This document shows, one piece after another, positions 1-11,345 of a DNA stretch of 64,000 nucleotides. The stretch is taken from contig NW_017386079.1 in the NCBI RefSeq assembly GCF_000237925.1, positions 124,001-188,000 on the forward strand, written 5' to 3'. The notes below the pieces were generated by a model, which saw nothing but the letters and a program-made list of their open reading frames with translations, did not search any database and was not told the DNA's origin. This DNA is from Schistosoma mansoni (lineage: Eukaryota; Platyhelminthes; Trematoda; Strigeidida; Schistosomatidae). Position numbers and translations under genes: made by a program. Numbering within the stretch: position 1 is the first letter of the stretch; each line of letters opens with the position of its first letter.

Positions 1-76
1 GAGCTCATGTGCATCGTTGATTTGAAACGAATGTTTTCCAACTCGCCTAGTTGGATTCTCCATATCCATCAACCAG
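1..76 (+). CDS. possible 3' part of a host exon (partial at window edge)
   Basis: Only frame 1 is open from base 1 to a splice-donor-like site (CAACCAG followed by gtaaaa at 77). It reads about 25 residues beginning ELMCIVDLKRMF and ending in codon phase 1. The other two frames stop within 25 bases. No family is recognised. The stretch is short and the left edge is unseen, so chance is a real alternative. Confidence 0.25.
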
Positions 77-162
77 GTAAAAACACAGTACATTTGTTTT
101 TCTCCTCTCAATTTCGTGAACAGCAACGTACAGTATCATAGGATTGGTTGAACATATACTGA

Positions 163-546
163 AATCTCCACAAAAACCATTCACATGCTCATTAGTGACT
201 GACTTCAAGAGGTATTTCCTCAATTTCTAGTGAGAAGCAGAGATCAGTGGAGTTCAACCAGTTTTTTTGTGAGATATCAACTCAGTGAAGACAATGGTGA
301 ACGGTTGCTCAATTTCGTGGATTGGTTGAAGTTAAACATTAACACCGTTGGATGCCGGCTCACTTGTCTAGTGGTTAAGTGCACGCGCGCGTGACTGATA
401 AGTCCTGGTTTGAAATTTCGCTAGTCGGAATCGTGGATACGCACTAATGAGGAGTCTCACAATAGGACTATTTGGCTGTCTAGTGCTTCCAGGTTTTGCA
501 TGGTGGTCTAGCTTCAATCGACTCATGATTTTAACTATTAAACATA
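163..546 (+). repeat. family B hammerhead retroposon copy
   Basis: Order: end of a right arm (gaaatctccacaaaa), the B body (gtgactgacttcaagagg), a tRNA-like part with A box (agtggttaag) and degenerate B box, a hammerhead relic, and the right arm (ggtggtctagcttcaatcga). Arm running straight into body is a head-to-tail junction. The ribozyme core has the inactive ATTT form. Confidence 0.8.
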
Positions 547-1262
547 CTTTATACGTCAATATCCGTTGCTCGTTGTTATAGAGGTTACAAATTAGGCAAC
601 CCATAAGACATTAGGACTTGGAGGTCTGTTTTGAGAACTTTTCTGTAAAAGACAAAAGTAGGAGTAACTCAGTGCTAAATTATTCAAGAACTAATATCAT
701 TCACAAAATAGTTTACAACCAAGAAGTATCTTACTGTGTGTACACAGCAATTCCGGCCCATATAATTCAAAATAGAACGATAACTTGACATCGTAATTAC
801 TTCACGACGAAGTATATTTTCTCTTATTTTATTCATGGAAGTAAATAACATTTAAGTCAGTAGAGATTTCATCATTAGTTGGATATATCAAAGCATAAAA
901 TGATTGACTTTTGTACTGAATTTTACGTAGTCCATTATATTCTCATTAAGATATAAAACATTCCGATTGTTATATATTTCACTTATTTTAACAGCTGAAC
1001 AAAACCATTCAATAGGGAATTAAGATTTGAGTAATTGTTCAGTTACTAGGTGTACTGGATCTCTTTTAAATTAATCTAGATAAAGTTTATGACTGATGAA
1101 GGTAGTAGACAATTTTTTCAACTGATTCAGGTTTAGTATTGTATTATCATTTGAATTATTCGGAAATAAACGCATATGATGAATAGGATGAATCTAAGTG
1201 AATTAAGCTTATCTTATAAAAAGCTTGTCATAGACTAAGAAATAAAAGTTTTTTTTAATGGT
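547..1262. other. AT-rich stretch, nothing recognised
   Basis: No long open frame, repeat family or RNA gene could be supported here. Confidence 0.5.
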
Positions 1263-1264
1263 AT

Positions 1265-1490
1265 TATAGTGTTTGCTACTTATGTATATAGATATAAGTA
1301 GTATATAAAACCAGTTGAAGGGTGGAATGTTTGCGAGTTGAATGTTTTAGAGATTGAAATGAAAATAAGGGAGAAGAAATGTGAAAGCAATCAAGATAAC
1401 AACAACAATGAAGGAACAATAAAGATTGTAAGCGACAATTCAAAGAAGATGCGCAAATGATGTATTTGATGTATGATTTTCATATTTTAC
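1265..1490 (+). repeat. LTR family 1 fragment (fossil)
   Basis: It begins with the family's characteristic near-palindrome (gctacttat..atataagtagtat) and then the purine-rich body shared with 4639-4835, 33059-33478 and 40437-40640. It is an old, broken copy that lacks its far end. Confidence 0.6.
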
Positions 1491-1861
1491 CAAATCACTG
1501 TGTATTCTTCCCCACCTAAGTTCTTATTCACCCCAGTGTCACTTCTGGACAATCTAATTGTTTGGTATACATAGATACAAATGTACAGAAATCTGAGAAT
1601 GTATATTATTTCATAAGGGTAATTGAATTCATAGCTCAATATAGTTTGTCTTTACTTTGTAACGTTACAATCAAGGAAAAAACTGTAGAAAACATCACTT
1701 GTATCTCCTCAGCTTTTAAAAAATTTAATTGATGAATCCGAGTAAACCCTGCTAATGAACTTCGGCATATATATACAAAATATTTGTTGCCTATGTGAAT
1801 GCTACTTCCAGTTTCAGTCCAATCATATTCATAAAGTATCTCTATCTTTTATTTTGTCTTT

Positions 1862-1992
1862 CTGGTTAGCGTTTTTTTCTAGCGAGTTAGTTTTCTACGG
1901 GAATGGGGTCGCTAACCCTATGCCCAATCCTTCTCCTTTATCTGACATTGGGACCGGCAGTATCCTTCGGAGAAGCTACAGGCGGAGTTCTT
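1862..1992 (+). repeat. 130-bp dispersed module (gttagcg family)
   Basis: It starts ctggttagcg, contains gcgagttagttttctacggg and a cctttat..gggaccggcagta core, and ends ggcggagtt before a T-rich run. Eight copies occur in the window on both strands. Class unknown; it may be the end of a larger retroelement. Confidence 0.65.
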
Positions 1993-2004
1993 TTAATTTG
2001 TATT

Positions 2005-2110
2005 TTATTATTATTATTTGAACACATAAATATTGGTACAAAGCGACACCGAATACATATGCGCCACACAAGTTACTTGATTTGTGTGTGTGAGCTGTGA
2101 TACTGACCGA
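2005..2110 (-). repeat. CR1-type LINE 3' terminus fragment
   Basis: Read on the minus strand it matches the last 100 bp of the elements at 7993-8508 and 57420-58427: acacaaatcaa, then tgtggcgcatatg, then ggtgtcgctttgtaccaat and an AAATA-like tail. Diverged. Confidence 0.55.
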
Positions 2111-2310
2111 ATGCTTAGACTGAAGCAAAAATTACTATTTTTGTTAGAAAATACATCACTGTTTGTAAATGTCATTTGTTTTACTTGACAATTTTACCGT
2201 TAATAACGTTTATTAAAGGTTGAGAAGAAAAAAGGTCAAGTATATGTAATAATATACGTTATTAGGTCTTTTTAGTCAAGTTCATACAGACTTCTATATA
2301 AATCAATTAA

Positions 2311-2628
2311 TTATGATAGTTCAGATCATGAATCAATTAAGGCTAGACTACCATGGAAAACCTGGAAGAACTGGTTGAAGCTACACATTAACACCGTTGG
2401 ATGACGGCTTAATGGTCTAGTGGTTAAGTGCTCGAGCGCGAAATTGATAGGTCCTGGGTTTGAATCTCGCGAGGCGGGATAGTAGATGCGCACTGCTGAG
2501 GAGTCCAACAATAGGAAGAACTGGCCTTCCAGTGCTTCCAGGTTATTCCATGGTGGTGTAGCTCCAATTGATTCATGATCTCAACTATCAAAATTGCTAT
2601 GATATCCACAAAAACCCTTCTGATAATC
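2311..2628 (+). repeat. family B hammerhead retroposon, complete foldback unit
   Basis: The left arm (2311-2375) reappears inverted at 2535-2628, ending aaaacccttctgat. Between them lie gttggatgacggctt, the tRNA-like A box (ggtctagtggttaag), the B box (gggtttgaatct) and a hammerhead relic near 2490-2537. Its stem II and core are degraded (aagaac for gaaac). Confidence 0.8.
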
Positions 2629-2782
2629 TATTTAACTTAATCAAATACTTATTTGTGAATGCTACACTTCTTTTTTAGTAAATAAAACAATGAAATATAA
2701 GAATAGTTTATACAAATTTCTTTATTCAATTTGTTAGTATGAGATATTGCATAATAATGTACAATTAGGCTGAGATGATGGT

Positions 2783-3066
2783 GCTTATCAGTGAAATCCA
2801 GTATGCGCATTTCATTCCATTTGAGACTTGTCAGTTAGATGTAACAGCATCAACTCTGAGATGTAGGTATATCCTACTGACTAGCCTCAAATAGGACGAG
2901 GAACACATCCTAGATTTCACTGCTAGCAAAAATACATCTTTACTTACAATGCTTGTGACTGAAGGCAATATCGGGACAATCCGCACACGATATACATATG
3001 TCAATAAGAGACTGATCAATTACAGTTCTAAATATCAATGGTAAGATTCAAACAAACAACAATACA
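2783..3066. repeat. family A retroposon, head-to-head pair
   Basis: A minus-strand hammerhead part (2783-2845) is joined directly to a plus-strand hammerhead and tail that ends gattcaaacaaacaac. Both ribozyme halves are diverged. One of several inverted junctions in this family. Confidence 0.65.
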
Positions 3067-3118
3067 AAGATGAAGGTACATTAACATTTGAAAAATCTTT
3101 TGTTATATTTTTGTATTT

Positions 3119-3248
3119 GAAATTATGAGCCAATTAAAGCTAGACCACCATGGAAAACCTGGAAGCAGGCGATTTTCTTTTTGTCTTAGTATGGGACTCC
3201 TCAGCAGTACCCATCCACGATCACGCTCATGGGATTCATAGTTTATGA
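3119..3248 (-). repeat. family B retroposon fragment
   Basis: Arm (gctagaccaccatggaaaac) followed by the antisense hammerhead region (gggactcctcagcagta). Truncated before the tRNA-like part. Confidence 0.7.
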
Positions 3249-3358
3249 TTAATATTTTTAATTGTGAAAAATTTAGTGATTGACATGATCAAATTATTAC
3301 TATTATCATATATTGAGGTTTTTAGTTAGACAATTATGAATACATTTACTGAAAATTA

Positions 3359-3538
3359 TTACTTACTTTACTTATACCTGATACCCCTCGTCGAGGAGCA
3401 TAGGCCGCCAACCAGCACTCTCCATCAAACCCTGTCCTGGGCAATCCTTTCCAGTTGTGGTTCATTTTTTTCACATCTGCTACTATTCTTCGGAGTAATG
3501 CGTTCTTTGACTTTCCTCTTTTCCGTTTCCCTTCAGGA
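3359..3538 (-). mobile_element. RTE-clade (SR2-like) LINE, 3' end, with 15-bp TSD
   Basis: The minus strand encodes a remnant of the C-terminal reverse-transcriptase tail and ends with the (TAAG)n tail typical of RTE elements. The exact 15-bp duplication atttactgaaaatta flanks it at 3344-3358 and 3539-3553, which defines both ends. Heavily 5'-truncated. Confidence 0.85.
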
Positions 3539-3929
3539 ATTTACTGAAAATTACGTATCAAAATTCATTAAATAAAATAGACATTAGATGATGTTACATT
3601 TTGTTCGTTCCCATTTCATTCATATATCATTTGTAAATGAAGTAAAATATTACGTTTTTATTACAAGAGAATAACCCTTATTGCGTAGTTCAGTCATTTG
3701 GAGTATATGAAATATGATAGCAACACTCCTACATTTAATTTTGTTTACGGTTCATGTTGTTCGGATAGTAACCATTCGTTTTTTTTTCTTTGTGCTATTA
3801 TGCTCACCATCATATCTGTATAAACGTGTACACTTGATCACTTGTGACAGCCTAAGCACATAATCCTCACTCTAGCTTTAAATGTTAATCGCTTAAATAT
3901 TGCTCGATGAATCATTCTCTTTCCAATTG

Positions 3930-4260
3930 TAGCTGTAAATGAATTCCCCAAATCAATATGTCTGTAAGTATTCGACATTGAATGCTGATCACATTAGTTT
4001 TAGTGGACTCGTTTAACTGAAGGCGCTCGGTCATGCATCCGTACCAGATCACGTTACTGAACGGCGTGTGAAACATCTCCTACGATCATTAGCCAGATTA
4101 GATCAGTCAATTCTCGATATATTGATAACCCATCCATTATATCTTCTAACCTCCTCGCTTCTGACTGCTGATTTTAACTGGGTGGGCGCGATTTGATTAT
4201 AGAAGGTGTTACTGGTAAAGAGCAGTGGGACTACAATACTTGTGGTATCTTCAACATATA
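3930..4260 (+). repeat. unclassified dispersed repeat F, copy 1
   Basis: Shares long stretches with 42780-43115, including aaggcgctcggtcatgcatc, tctcgatatattgataac and gtgggcgcgat. The following 4260-4475 has a TATA-like tataaatacacc and ttaataaac, so an LTR origin is possible, but no terminal duplication was found. Confidence 0.5.
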
Positions 4261-4638
4261 TATATATGCTCGAATCCTAATAACTGCCTTTGTCTTGCAT
4301 CGCTGCACCTTGATTCGATTTGACTATAAATACACCTCTGTATTCGCTCGATAACACATATATTCGCCTCTCTGTTCCAAATTCGCTCAATGTGTTTGTA
4401 ACTTTGTTATCTGTGCTATCTATCTGTTAATAAACTATAGTCGTCAATTCATATTCCCTTCTGAATTCAAACAACGTTGTGATTTATATCAAGGTGATTA
4501 ATTAACAAAAACAAGCCATTATAATATTATTAGTATTCATCTTACCTTTTATAGATTGAAATAATGAGCAATGTATGATGATTTAATAAAACAGTTTAGT
4601 TTTACCTAAGTTTTACAATTTCAGAGAAATGATACCTG

Positions 4639-4835
4639 TGTGATGTATGCTACTTATGTTTGCAGATATGAGTAGTATATAACATCAGTCCGAAGTAGAA
4701 GATTGTAAAGAGAGAGAGAGAAAACTGAAAGCTAAAACAAGATAAAAACAGTAATGAAGGAACAATGAAGATTGTAAGAGACAATTCTAAGAAAATATTT
4801 AAATGATGTAATTTAGCATTAAAGGATAAATTGGT
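4639..4835 (+). repeat. LTR family 1 fragment (fossil)
   Basis: Begins TGTGATGTATGCTACTTATG with the family near-palindrome, then the purine-rich body. Incomplete at its far end. Confidence 0.6.
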
Positions 4836-4882
4836 TATCCCTATCTAAATGTTCGTTCACTACGCCCGTATGAATGCTTTAT

Positions 4883-5308
4883 TACTTACTTACTTACGCC
4901 TGTTACCCATCGTCGAGGATCATAGGCTGGGCACCAGCATCCTCCATTCAACTCCGTCCTATGCAATTTTTTCCAGTTCTTTCCAGTTAACATTCATCCT
5001 TTTCATTTCTTCTATTTCCTGGCGTATTGTGTTCTTTGACTTTCCTCTTTTCCGCTTAGCTTCCGGATCCCAAGTTAGGGATTGCCTCGTGATGCAGTAA
5101 GGTGATTTCCTCAATGTATGTCCTTGTAATGCACATTGGTGATTTTCTTTAATGTACGTTCTATCCATTTTCAACATCTTTTTCTAATTTCCTCTTCAAC
5201 TGGAAGCTGGTTTGTCCTCTTCCTCAGAAGGCTGTTGCTGATAGTATCCGGCCAGTGAATGTTGAATATTTTGCGCAGACAACTTTTTATAAATACTTGA
5301 ATGAATAC
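4883..5308 (-). mobile_element. RTE-clade (SR2-like) LINE, 3' end, with 13-bp TSD
   Basis: The minus strand keeps the end of the RTE reverse-transcriptase frame ([20 protein letters not shown], then RKRGKSKNT) and a TAAG tail at the left edge. The exact 13-bp repeat atgaatgctttat at 4870-4882 and 5309-5321 marks target-primed insertion. The 5' end is truncated. Confidence 0.88.
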
Positions 5309-5431
5309 ATGAATGCTTTATACTATACATAATTTAATACACTGAACTCTTAAAAAATATTTAAAAGTGAATAGTGAAATAAAATTTTGCTTTAGAATAT
5401 AAATTCAGATTACTTTCATTCACAATATGTT

Positions 5432-5711
5432 ATAACGCGATGACGTTTGAAGCGAGGGTACTGGGTTCGAGCTCCAGAGTGAACATCAACTGTGAGATGC
5501 AGGTACATCCAGCTGACGAGTCCCAAATAGGACGAAACGCGCGTCCTGGATTCCACTGCTAGCCACTATCCGTCTCTGCTTGTCATGCTTGTGAATTAAG
5601 GCTATATTGGGGCAATACGCACAGTATACACATATGTCAATTAGAGACTGACCAGTTGCAGTCCTAACAAATCGATGGGAAGATTCAAACAAACAATACT
5701 GAATGAATTTA
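5432..5711 (+). repeat. family A retroposon with intact hammerhead
   Basis: Partial tRNA-like head (ataacgcgatgacgtttgaa, then B box gggttcgagct), intact ribozyme at 5498-5559, then the tail through aagattcaaacaaacaatac. Little diverged from the family consensus, so comparatively young. Confidence 0.88.
5498..5559 (+). ncRNA. hammerhead ribozyme (family A, intact core)
   Basis: Stem I ATCCAG/CTGGAT flanks the core. CTGACGA, stem II GTCC-caaata-GGAC, GAAA and the cleavage triplet GTC are all present; predicted cleavage follows base 5545. Stem III is the minimal self-complementary ACGCGCGT. The pattern matches the published Sm-alpha hammerhead; activity here is inferred. Confidence 0.9.
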
Positions 5712-5764
5712 ATATGTTATACTGTTTTAATTTTGAGAGTATAGCATGATATAAACATCATATC

Positions 5765-6075
5765 ATTGTAATTATTAATAGTTCAATTCATGAGTTGATC
5801 TAGGCTAGACCATCATTGAAGATCTGGAATCATTGGACGGCTGCTTCATACTAATATGAGACTCTTCAGTAGTATCCATGCACTATCTTGCACGCAGGGT
5901 TCGAACACAAGACCTTCAATCTTGTGAGTGAACACTTACAGTCTAAACTACTGAACTGGCATCCATTGATGTTAATATGTAACTTCAACCAACCCACGAA
6001 ATCGCACAACTTTTCATCTATTGTCTGAGGTGTATAACTGTCTCCAACTGACACAGATTGGACTGTATTGGTCAC
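5765..6075 (-). repeat. family B retroposon, diverged subfamily
   Basis: Antisense order: arm (ctaggctagaccatcattga), hammerhead relic, tRNA-like part (ggttcgaacac) and body through gcacaacttttcatctattg and tgtctgagg. The body differs from the main B group and resembles 10690-11140 and 48515-48925. Confidence 0.65.
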
Positions 6076-6486
6076 GTTCTAATTGCTATTTATATAAGAT
6101 GATAATGAATTGATTTCTATAATGCATCATATTCAAAAAGCATTAACCTTATACAAGCAAAAAGTAAATATCTGTCGTTTGAACAAAATGTCCACACACG
6201 AATCAAAGAGGTAAATCGTCTGTTTCTTGTCTTCTGATAACGAACATTGTAAGTAGTCCTAATGTTGAGTATGTAAAGTCCAGGTGATTAGCTAGTAAAT
6301 GATAGATTATTCTTCACTGCTCAATAATCATCTATAGGAATATTTTGTAAGGACGAACTCAGGTTTATTGACATTGTATACCTTTCAGTTCATCCTTTTT
6401 TTGATTACATAATTTATTCAGGTTGATATTAATAAAAATCACTCCGCTTCTCAAACTGAATATCATATGTTTCGAAATACTTCTCG

Positions 6487-6832
6487 TTATCCACTTGGCT
6501 ACTGAGTCCTGATAGCCACTCTGCTTATAATGCTGGTGAATTTAGTCTATATCGAGGCAATACGCACAGTAGGCACATAGTTCATTAAGAGACTGATCCA
6601 TTGCAGTCTTAAATATCAATGATAAGATTTAACCAAAAACAACCAAGTGAATTTAAACTTCACTCCATTTCATAAGCAAGTGACTTTCAGGAATCAGTAG
6701 CTAAGTGTATAACGCGAGTGTGAAAAAATTTCAAATTTGAGATGCAGGTATATCCAGCTGACGAGTCCAAAATAGGATGAAACGCCTATCCTGTATTCCA
6801 CTGCTAGCCAATATCCATCTCCGCTTAAAAAC
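6487..6832 (+). repeat. family A retroposon, rearranged
   Basis: An antisense tRNA-like piece (tccacttggctactgagtcc) joins a sense tail, then the head, then a hammerhead with core CTGACGA..GAAAC and altered stem III. Both inverted and circularly permuted joints are present. Confidence 0.7.
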
Positions 6833-6898
6833 AGTAATGTTTATCGTAAAATCGGTTCAAATACTCTAAAAAATAAGTTATTAAAACTATTGATTCAT

Positions 6899-7038
6899 TG
6901 TAAGCAAAGATGGATAGTGGCTAAGAGTGGAATCTAGTTTAACGCACGTTTCGTCCTATTTGGGAATCTTCTGTTGCATCTACCTTCATCTCAGAGTTGA
7001 TGTTCACTCTGGGACTCAAACCCAGTAGTGTATTACTT
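6899..7038 (-). repeat. family A retroposon fragment
   Basis: Antisense hammerhead of the CAAACTGG subfamily (gaatctagtttaacgcacg) plus the B box region (gggactcaaaccc). Confidence 0.7.
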
Positions 7039-7489
7039 ATTTTTATATTAAAGTCTTCATCACAATCAATTTTTATCAACTTTACTAATTCATCTAGGGA
7101 TATCTACTATTTTGAATGAGATCACAAGATGAGAAGGTGGAATCATATATTTTTTTGTATTCATTATAATGTTCTATATTCTATATTACTTCCGTTTAAT
7201 AATTTATTAGTGTAGCCTATATCTTCGTTTTCCTGTCTGATATTTAATCCATTAAAACATGCACTATGCTTAATAAATAACATGTAACATGTGATTTGTT
7301 ATCATTCTGGGTATATTTATGGGATACATTTGATTTCATTATTCATCAAAAAGGAGTGTATTAACGACTACGGTTGTCATTGTATTTTGAAATCAATAAA
7401 TTTATATTGTACTAGTCTTGATGTTCTTGTAGTGCCGTAATTCGCTAATCGTTCATCTAGATGACCATCATAATATCAGCATAATATCA

Positions 7490-7865
7490 GAAGGCGAAGA
7501 GAAGCGGCAGCTACAGTTTTATTGACAAATGACGCAGGTCAAAAAGTTATAAGCACATGAGTAATTATCAGCGAGCGAAGTAAAAATGACACGCATTGAA
7601 GATAGCGGAGAAGCCAACTCACATTTATCAAGTGTTAACCAATATTTATAGTCAGACAAGAATAAATGACAGACATATGATAAATAGCATAACAGGTGTA
7701 CACATATCTACGCTCATATAAAAATAGTCAGGGTTAATAAGTGAACAATTAAAAAGGTGAAAACATGACTTATGATGGATAGGTGGATTGGCTTGTCCAG
7801 AAGTTAGATTAAGGTATACGGGCTTAGCATATCAACTGATACTACATTCTTACTTCGCGTCGTTG
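7490..7865 (+). repeat. unclassified dispersed repeat J, copy 1
   Basis: Shares aatatttatagtcagacaag, a gataaatagc block and aaatagtcagg..ttaataag with 51775-52020; the first part also matches 62460-62665. All three end near a gataccacac-like motif. Possibly LTR-derived; no terminal duplication found. Confidence 0.45.
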
Positions 7866-7992
7866 GAATTTCAGTGGCTTCTCATTCTTCTGAGTATAAG
7901 AATAACCGACGTATGGATAAAATATAAAAATCCTGAATTGTAAAATGAAATGTAGAGTTTTAAACGATTATTCTTGGATATATATTATTGAA

Positions 7993-8508
7993 GCCCCCAA
8001 ATGCTTTGGTACGGCAGAGAGTGGGGAGAGTCCGCTCTTCCTCTTCAAATGCTCTCACATGGCCACGCATGTACAGCCTCTGCCAGGGAAGTCTTACTCA
8101 CTGCATTCTCACGTCAGGGGTGTTGTTTACAAAATTGAGAGGTCGAAAAGCGAGTGTCCGGCGCTTTAACCGGGTTGGTGGACATAGCGAGTTCACCTAG
8201 GGGAGTTGGAAAACCCTCATTCCAAATCAATGGTGCACATGGCTCTAGTATCCTAAAGGAACAAATGGCGTATGAACCGATTGTTGGTCACCGGCTACCA
8301 TGGGACTGCATCTCCTTACGATGCTTCACTGCCTTGTGGATTAGACCTTTAGGTCAAAGACTCGGGGTGTGACCCCCTAAGAAAACCACCTGCTTCGGTC
8401 TGGGCATCCGGGCAATATCACAGCCCTCACACAAATCGAATGAGATTTGTGTGGCGCACATATATCTGGTGCCCCTTTGTATCAATATGTATGTACTTAA
8501 ATAAATAA
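7993..8508 (+). mobile_element. CR1-type LINE 3' end with 11-bp TSD
   Basis: Non-coding 3' terminal region (ctttggtacggcagagagtg to ggtgcccctttgtatcaat) ending in an (AAAT)n tail. The exact 11-bp duplication atattattgaa flanks it at 7982-7992 and 8509-8519. Related copies lie at 31296-31587 and 57420-58427. The 5' part is missing, so the parent LINE is inferred. Confidence 0.75.
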
Positions 8509-8660
8509 ATATTATTGAAACTATTCCCAAATATAAACGCCTTTTCAGTCCCGGTTTTAATAAGAAATGACAAAAAATGTTATTAATAGTTTTGTCTATG
8601 AAGTTTCACCAGTCCGTATTTGAAACAAAATAATAATTATTTAGCATTTATTAATCTATT

Positions 8661-8757
8661 TGTTCCTGGAGAGGATTACCCCAGAACAAAATTGGGTGAA
8701 GTGTGTTGGTGGGCGACCTATACACCTCAATGGAGGGTAACAGACGTAAGTAAGTAA
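8661..8757 (+). mobile_element. RTE-clade LINE 3' end, minimal
   Basis: Last 97 bp of the RTE (SR2-like) consensus: agaggattaccccagaac, tggtgggcgacctatacacc, gagggtaacagacg and three TAAG units. Confidence 0.75.
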
Positions 8758-8760
8758 GCC

Positions 8761-9016
8761 TTTTTTATTCAGCATCAAATGAACTAATCATCTTAATCAA
8801 ATTCTGTTGTATAAATGGTACTTCACTCATTCTTTTGCGGGGTTCGAACCCCACATGCATGATAGTGGATGAGCACTACTGAAAAGTCTCATACTAGTAC
8901 AAAGCGGCTGTCCAATGATTCCAGATTTTCAATGATGGTCTTTTTTTGTTCAGCATCAAATGAACTATTTATCTCAATCAAATATTGTTGAACACATGGT
9001 ACTTCACTCGTTCTAT
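8761..9016. repeat. 75-bp direct repeat around a B fragment
   Basis: Bases 8761-8835 and 8942-9016 are similar direct copies (ttcagcatcaaatgaacta to ggtacttcactc) flanking a 106-bp family B fragment. The copies are far too long for a target-site duplication. Confidence 0.75.
8836..8941 (+). repeat. family B retroposon fragment
   Basis: B box (ggggttcgaaccccac), degraded hammerhead region (actactgaaaagtctcatac) and start of the right arm (ttttcaatgatggtc). Diverged subfamily. Confidence 0.6.
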
Positions 9017-9390
9017 TGAAACTATACCAATAATAACCACAGTTCAAAACATACGTAACTATCAGTAGATAGAATACAAACATTAAATGATGGTTTGATA
9101 TATTATAAATATTTAATAAATCTTATTATGTTTACTTAAAATTCTACATCAAACATTGTCATGAATTCAAAGCTACTATCATCATTATACGAAGTAATGA
9201 TATAATGAATTGTTAATTATTCCCTTAATAGATAAGAGACCTAAGAATACATCTAATGATGTAGTTAATTCAAGGATAGATTGCATGATTTGTTCTTCAT
9301 AAATTTATAATTAACCGAAAAATGAAAACAAAAAGAAAAGATGAAGAGGAAGAAGAAGAAGAAGAAGAGAAAAACATTGGACAGTTATAT

Positions 9391-9651
9391 TAGAAGAGGG
9401 TTTTGTGGAGATTTTAGTAGCTTTATATAGTTGAAATCATGAATCAATTGAAGCTAGACCACCTCGAAAAACCTGGAAGCACTGGACTGATAGGTCCTAG
9501 GTTCGAATCTTGCGAGGCGGGATCGTGGATGCACACTGCTGAGGAGTCTCACTATTTGGCCATCCAGTGCTTGCAGGCTTTCCATGGTGGTCTAACTTCA
9601 ATTGATTCATCATCTCAACTGTTAAAATTTCTATCATAACAACAAAACCCC
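9391..9651 (+). repeat. family B retroposon, complete foldback unit
   Basis: The left arm (agaagagggttttgtggaga to gctagaccacc) is mirrored by the right arm (ggtggtctaacttcaattga to caaaaccccttct). The B box ggttcgaatct and a hammerhead relic of the ATTT subfamily lie between. The transcript could fold into a hairpin with the ribozyme near its tip. Confidence 0.82.
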
Positions 9652-9659
9652 TTCTGATA

Positions 9660-9810
9660 TTATTCAACATATGCTCACTAGTGCCTGGCTATAAGAGGTA
9701 TTTCCTGGAGTTCTAATGAGAGTTAGTGATCAGTGTAGTTCAACCACATTTGTTGTAAGATAGTAACTCACTGATGACAATGGTGAATGGTTGCTCAATT
9801 TCATGGACAG
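9660..9810 (+). repeat. family B body fragment, tandem to the preceding unit
   Basis: Continues directly from the previous right arm into the B body (tatgctcactagtgcctggc to atggtgaatggttgctcaat). This is the same head-to-tail joint as at 163-546. Confidence 0.7.
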
Positions 9811-10165
9811 ATATCATTAAATTCTTGTTTATCATTTTTAAGATAAAGATCAGGGTAGAAATAATGAATAGAAGAACTTAATAAATGGAAAATATGTGAA
9901 TATAAGGTATCGTGATTTAATTTGTTCTCATTAAAACTAATAGCATCATAGAGACTGAATTAAAGCAGTTTACAGGAAATGTCTTAGTCTAATTGTAAAC
10001 TAACTTAATGTTCTAGGATCATTAGGGAACTAATGTTATTTATGGTATTTGATTCATAGTCATTTAATGTCAATAGCCAACTTATTGTATTTATATCTGG
10101 TCAATAGTATTTGATTAGAAACAAGGAATGTTTAATATAATGTCAGTTAACGATCATTAGCACTG

Positions 10166-10350
10166 AACGGCCAAATCATCCTATTGTGGGACTCCTCAAC
10201 AGAGCGCACCCACAATCCCCGACTCGTGAGATTCAAACCCAGGACCTATCAGGCTCGTGCGCGAGCGCTTAACCACTAGACTACTGAACTGGCATTCAAC
10301 GGTGTTAATGTCTCACATCAACCAATCCACGAAATTGAGCGACAAATATT
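10166..10350 (-). repeat. family B retroposon fragment
   Basis: Antisense hammerhead of the inactive subfamily (ggccaaatcatcc), B box (gattcaaaccc), A box (cgcttaaccactagac) and start of the body. Arms missing. Confidence 0.75.
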
Positions 10351-10689
10351 TAATCACTCTATTCATAATTGTAAATTTTGTCGGTCTTGTTTAATGTTGA
10401 TCAAATTCATCTCAAAAAGTTGTCAGTTACATAGTGGATTTATGATTGACTGGCACCGTTTAATAACCGATATGCAAATGAGAAACGATATGTCATGATA
10501 CTTTTGATTTTGTTGTAACAATATACTTTGTTACTTGTCTTCACATGACAACGTTTTAATATTATAACTACCACAAATTTTTATTCACTGAAACTAGCTG
10601 TTTCTTATTATGACTGTGTTTTATTTGTATGCAGTGTAAATAGCACTTTTATACACTAGTCTCTTGCATAACTGAAATTAATTTAGAAT

Positions 10690-11140
10690 GGGGATTTGTG
10701 GAGATTGTATTAAATTTTAATAATTGAATTCATTTGTCCATTGGAGCTAGATCACCATTGAAAACCTGTAATTACTAGAAGACCGTTTGGTCCTAATATG
10801 GGACTCCTCCGCCGTGTGAATCCACAATTTCGAACCTGCGACCTTCGATATCGCCCGTGAACGCATAACCTCTAGACCACGGGTCCGACATCCAACGATG
10901 TTAACATCTAATTTTAATCAATCCACAATATTGCGACCCTTTACCGATTGTCTGAGGTAGATATCTGTCTCTACCTGACGCTCATTGAACTCCACTGGCC
11001 ATGGCTTTTCAATAGAATTCCAACAAATCCATCTCGAAGCCAGATGCATGAAGAGTCCCATACTAAGATGAAACTGCCGTTCAGGGCTTTCAGGTATTCA
11101 ATTGTGATCTAGCTTAAATTGATTCATGAAATTAATTTAT
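10690..11140. repeat. family B foldback pair, diverged subfamily
   Basis: Left arm (ggatttgtggaga to ttggagctagatcaccattg), antisense hammerhead and tRNA-like part, body, then a sense hammerhead relic (atgaagagtcccatactaag) and right arm (gtgatctagcttaaattgat). The two half-units face each other. Confidence 0.7.
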
Positions 11141-11345
11141 ATTGAAAGTTATAGTTTGGTTACTTTAAGAGTTGAAATTTCATTTTCATGTTTCTCTATT
11201 ATTCTTCAGAAAAAACGGTGACTAAGAACATTCGTTACATTAACTTACATACCTATAATTTTTAAACTTGTTAAGGAACTAGAATCTTAAAATCCTGGTA
11301 GTATATTGTTGAGTATACTGAAAAAGAATTTTTATTATTATTATT

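Noticed and set aside
3844-4475. Complete solo LTR including repeat F and the TATA/AATAAA-like segment
   Set aside because: Suggestive promoter and polyadenylation motifs, but no flanking duplication, and the second copy at 42780 does not share the 3' part.
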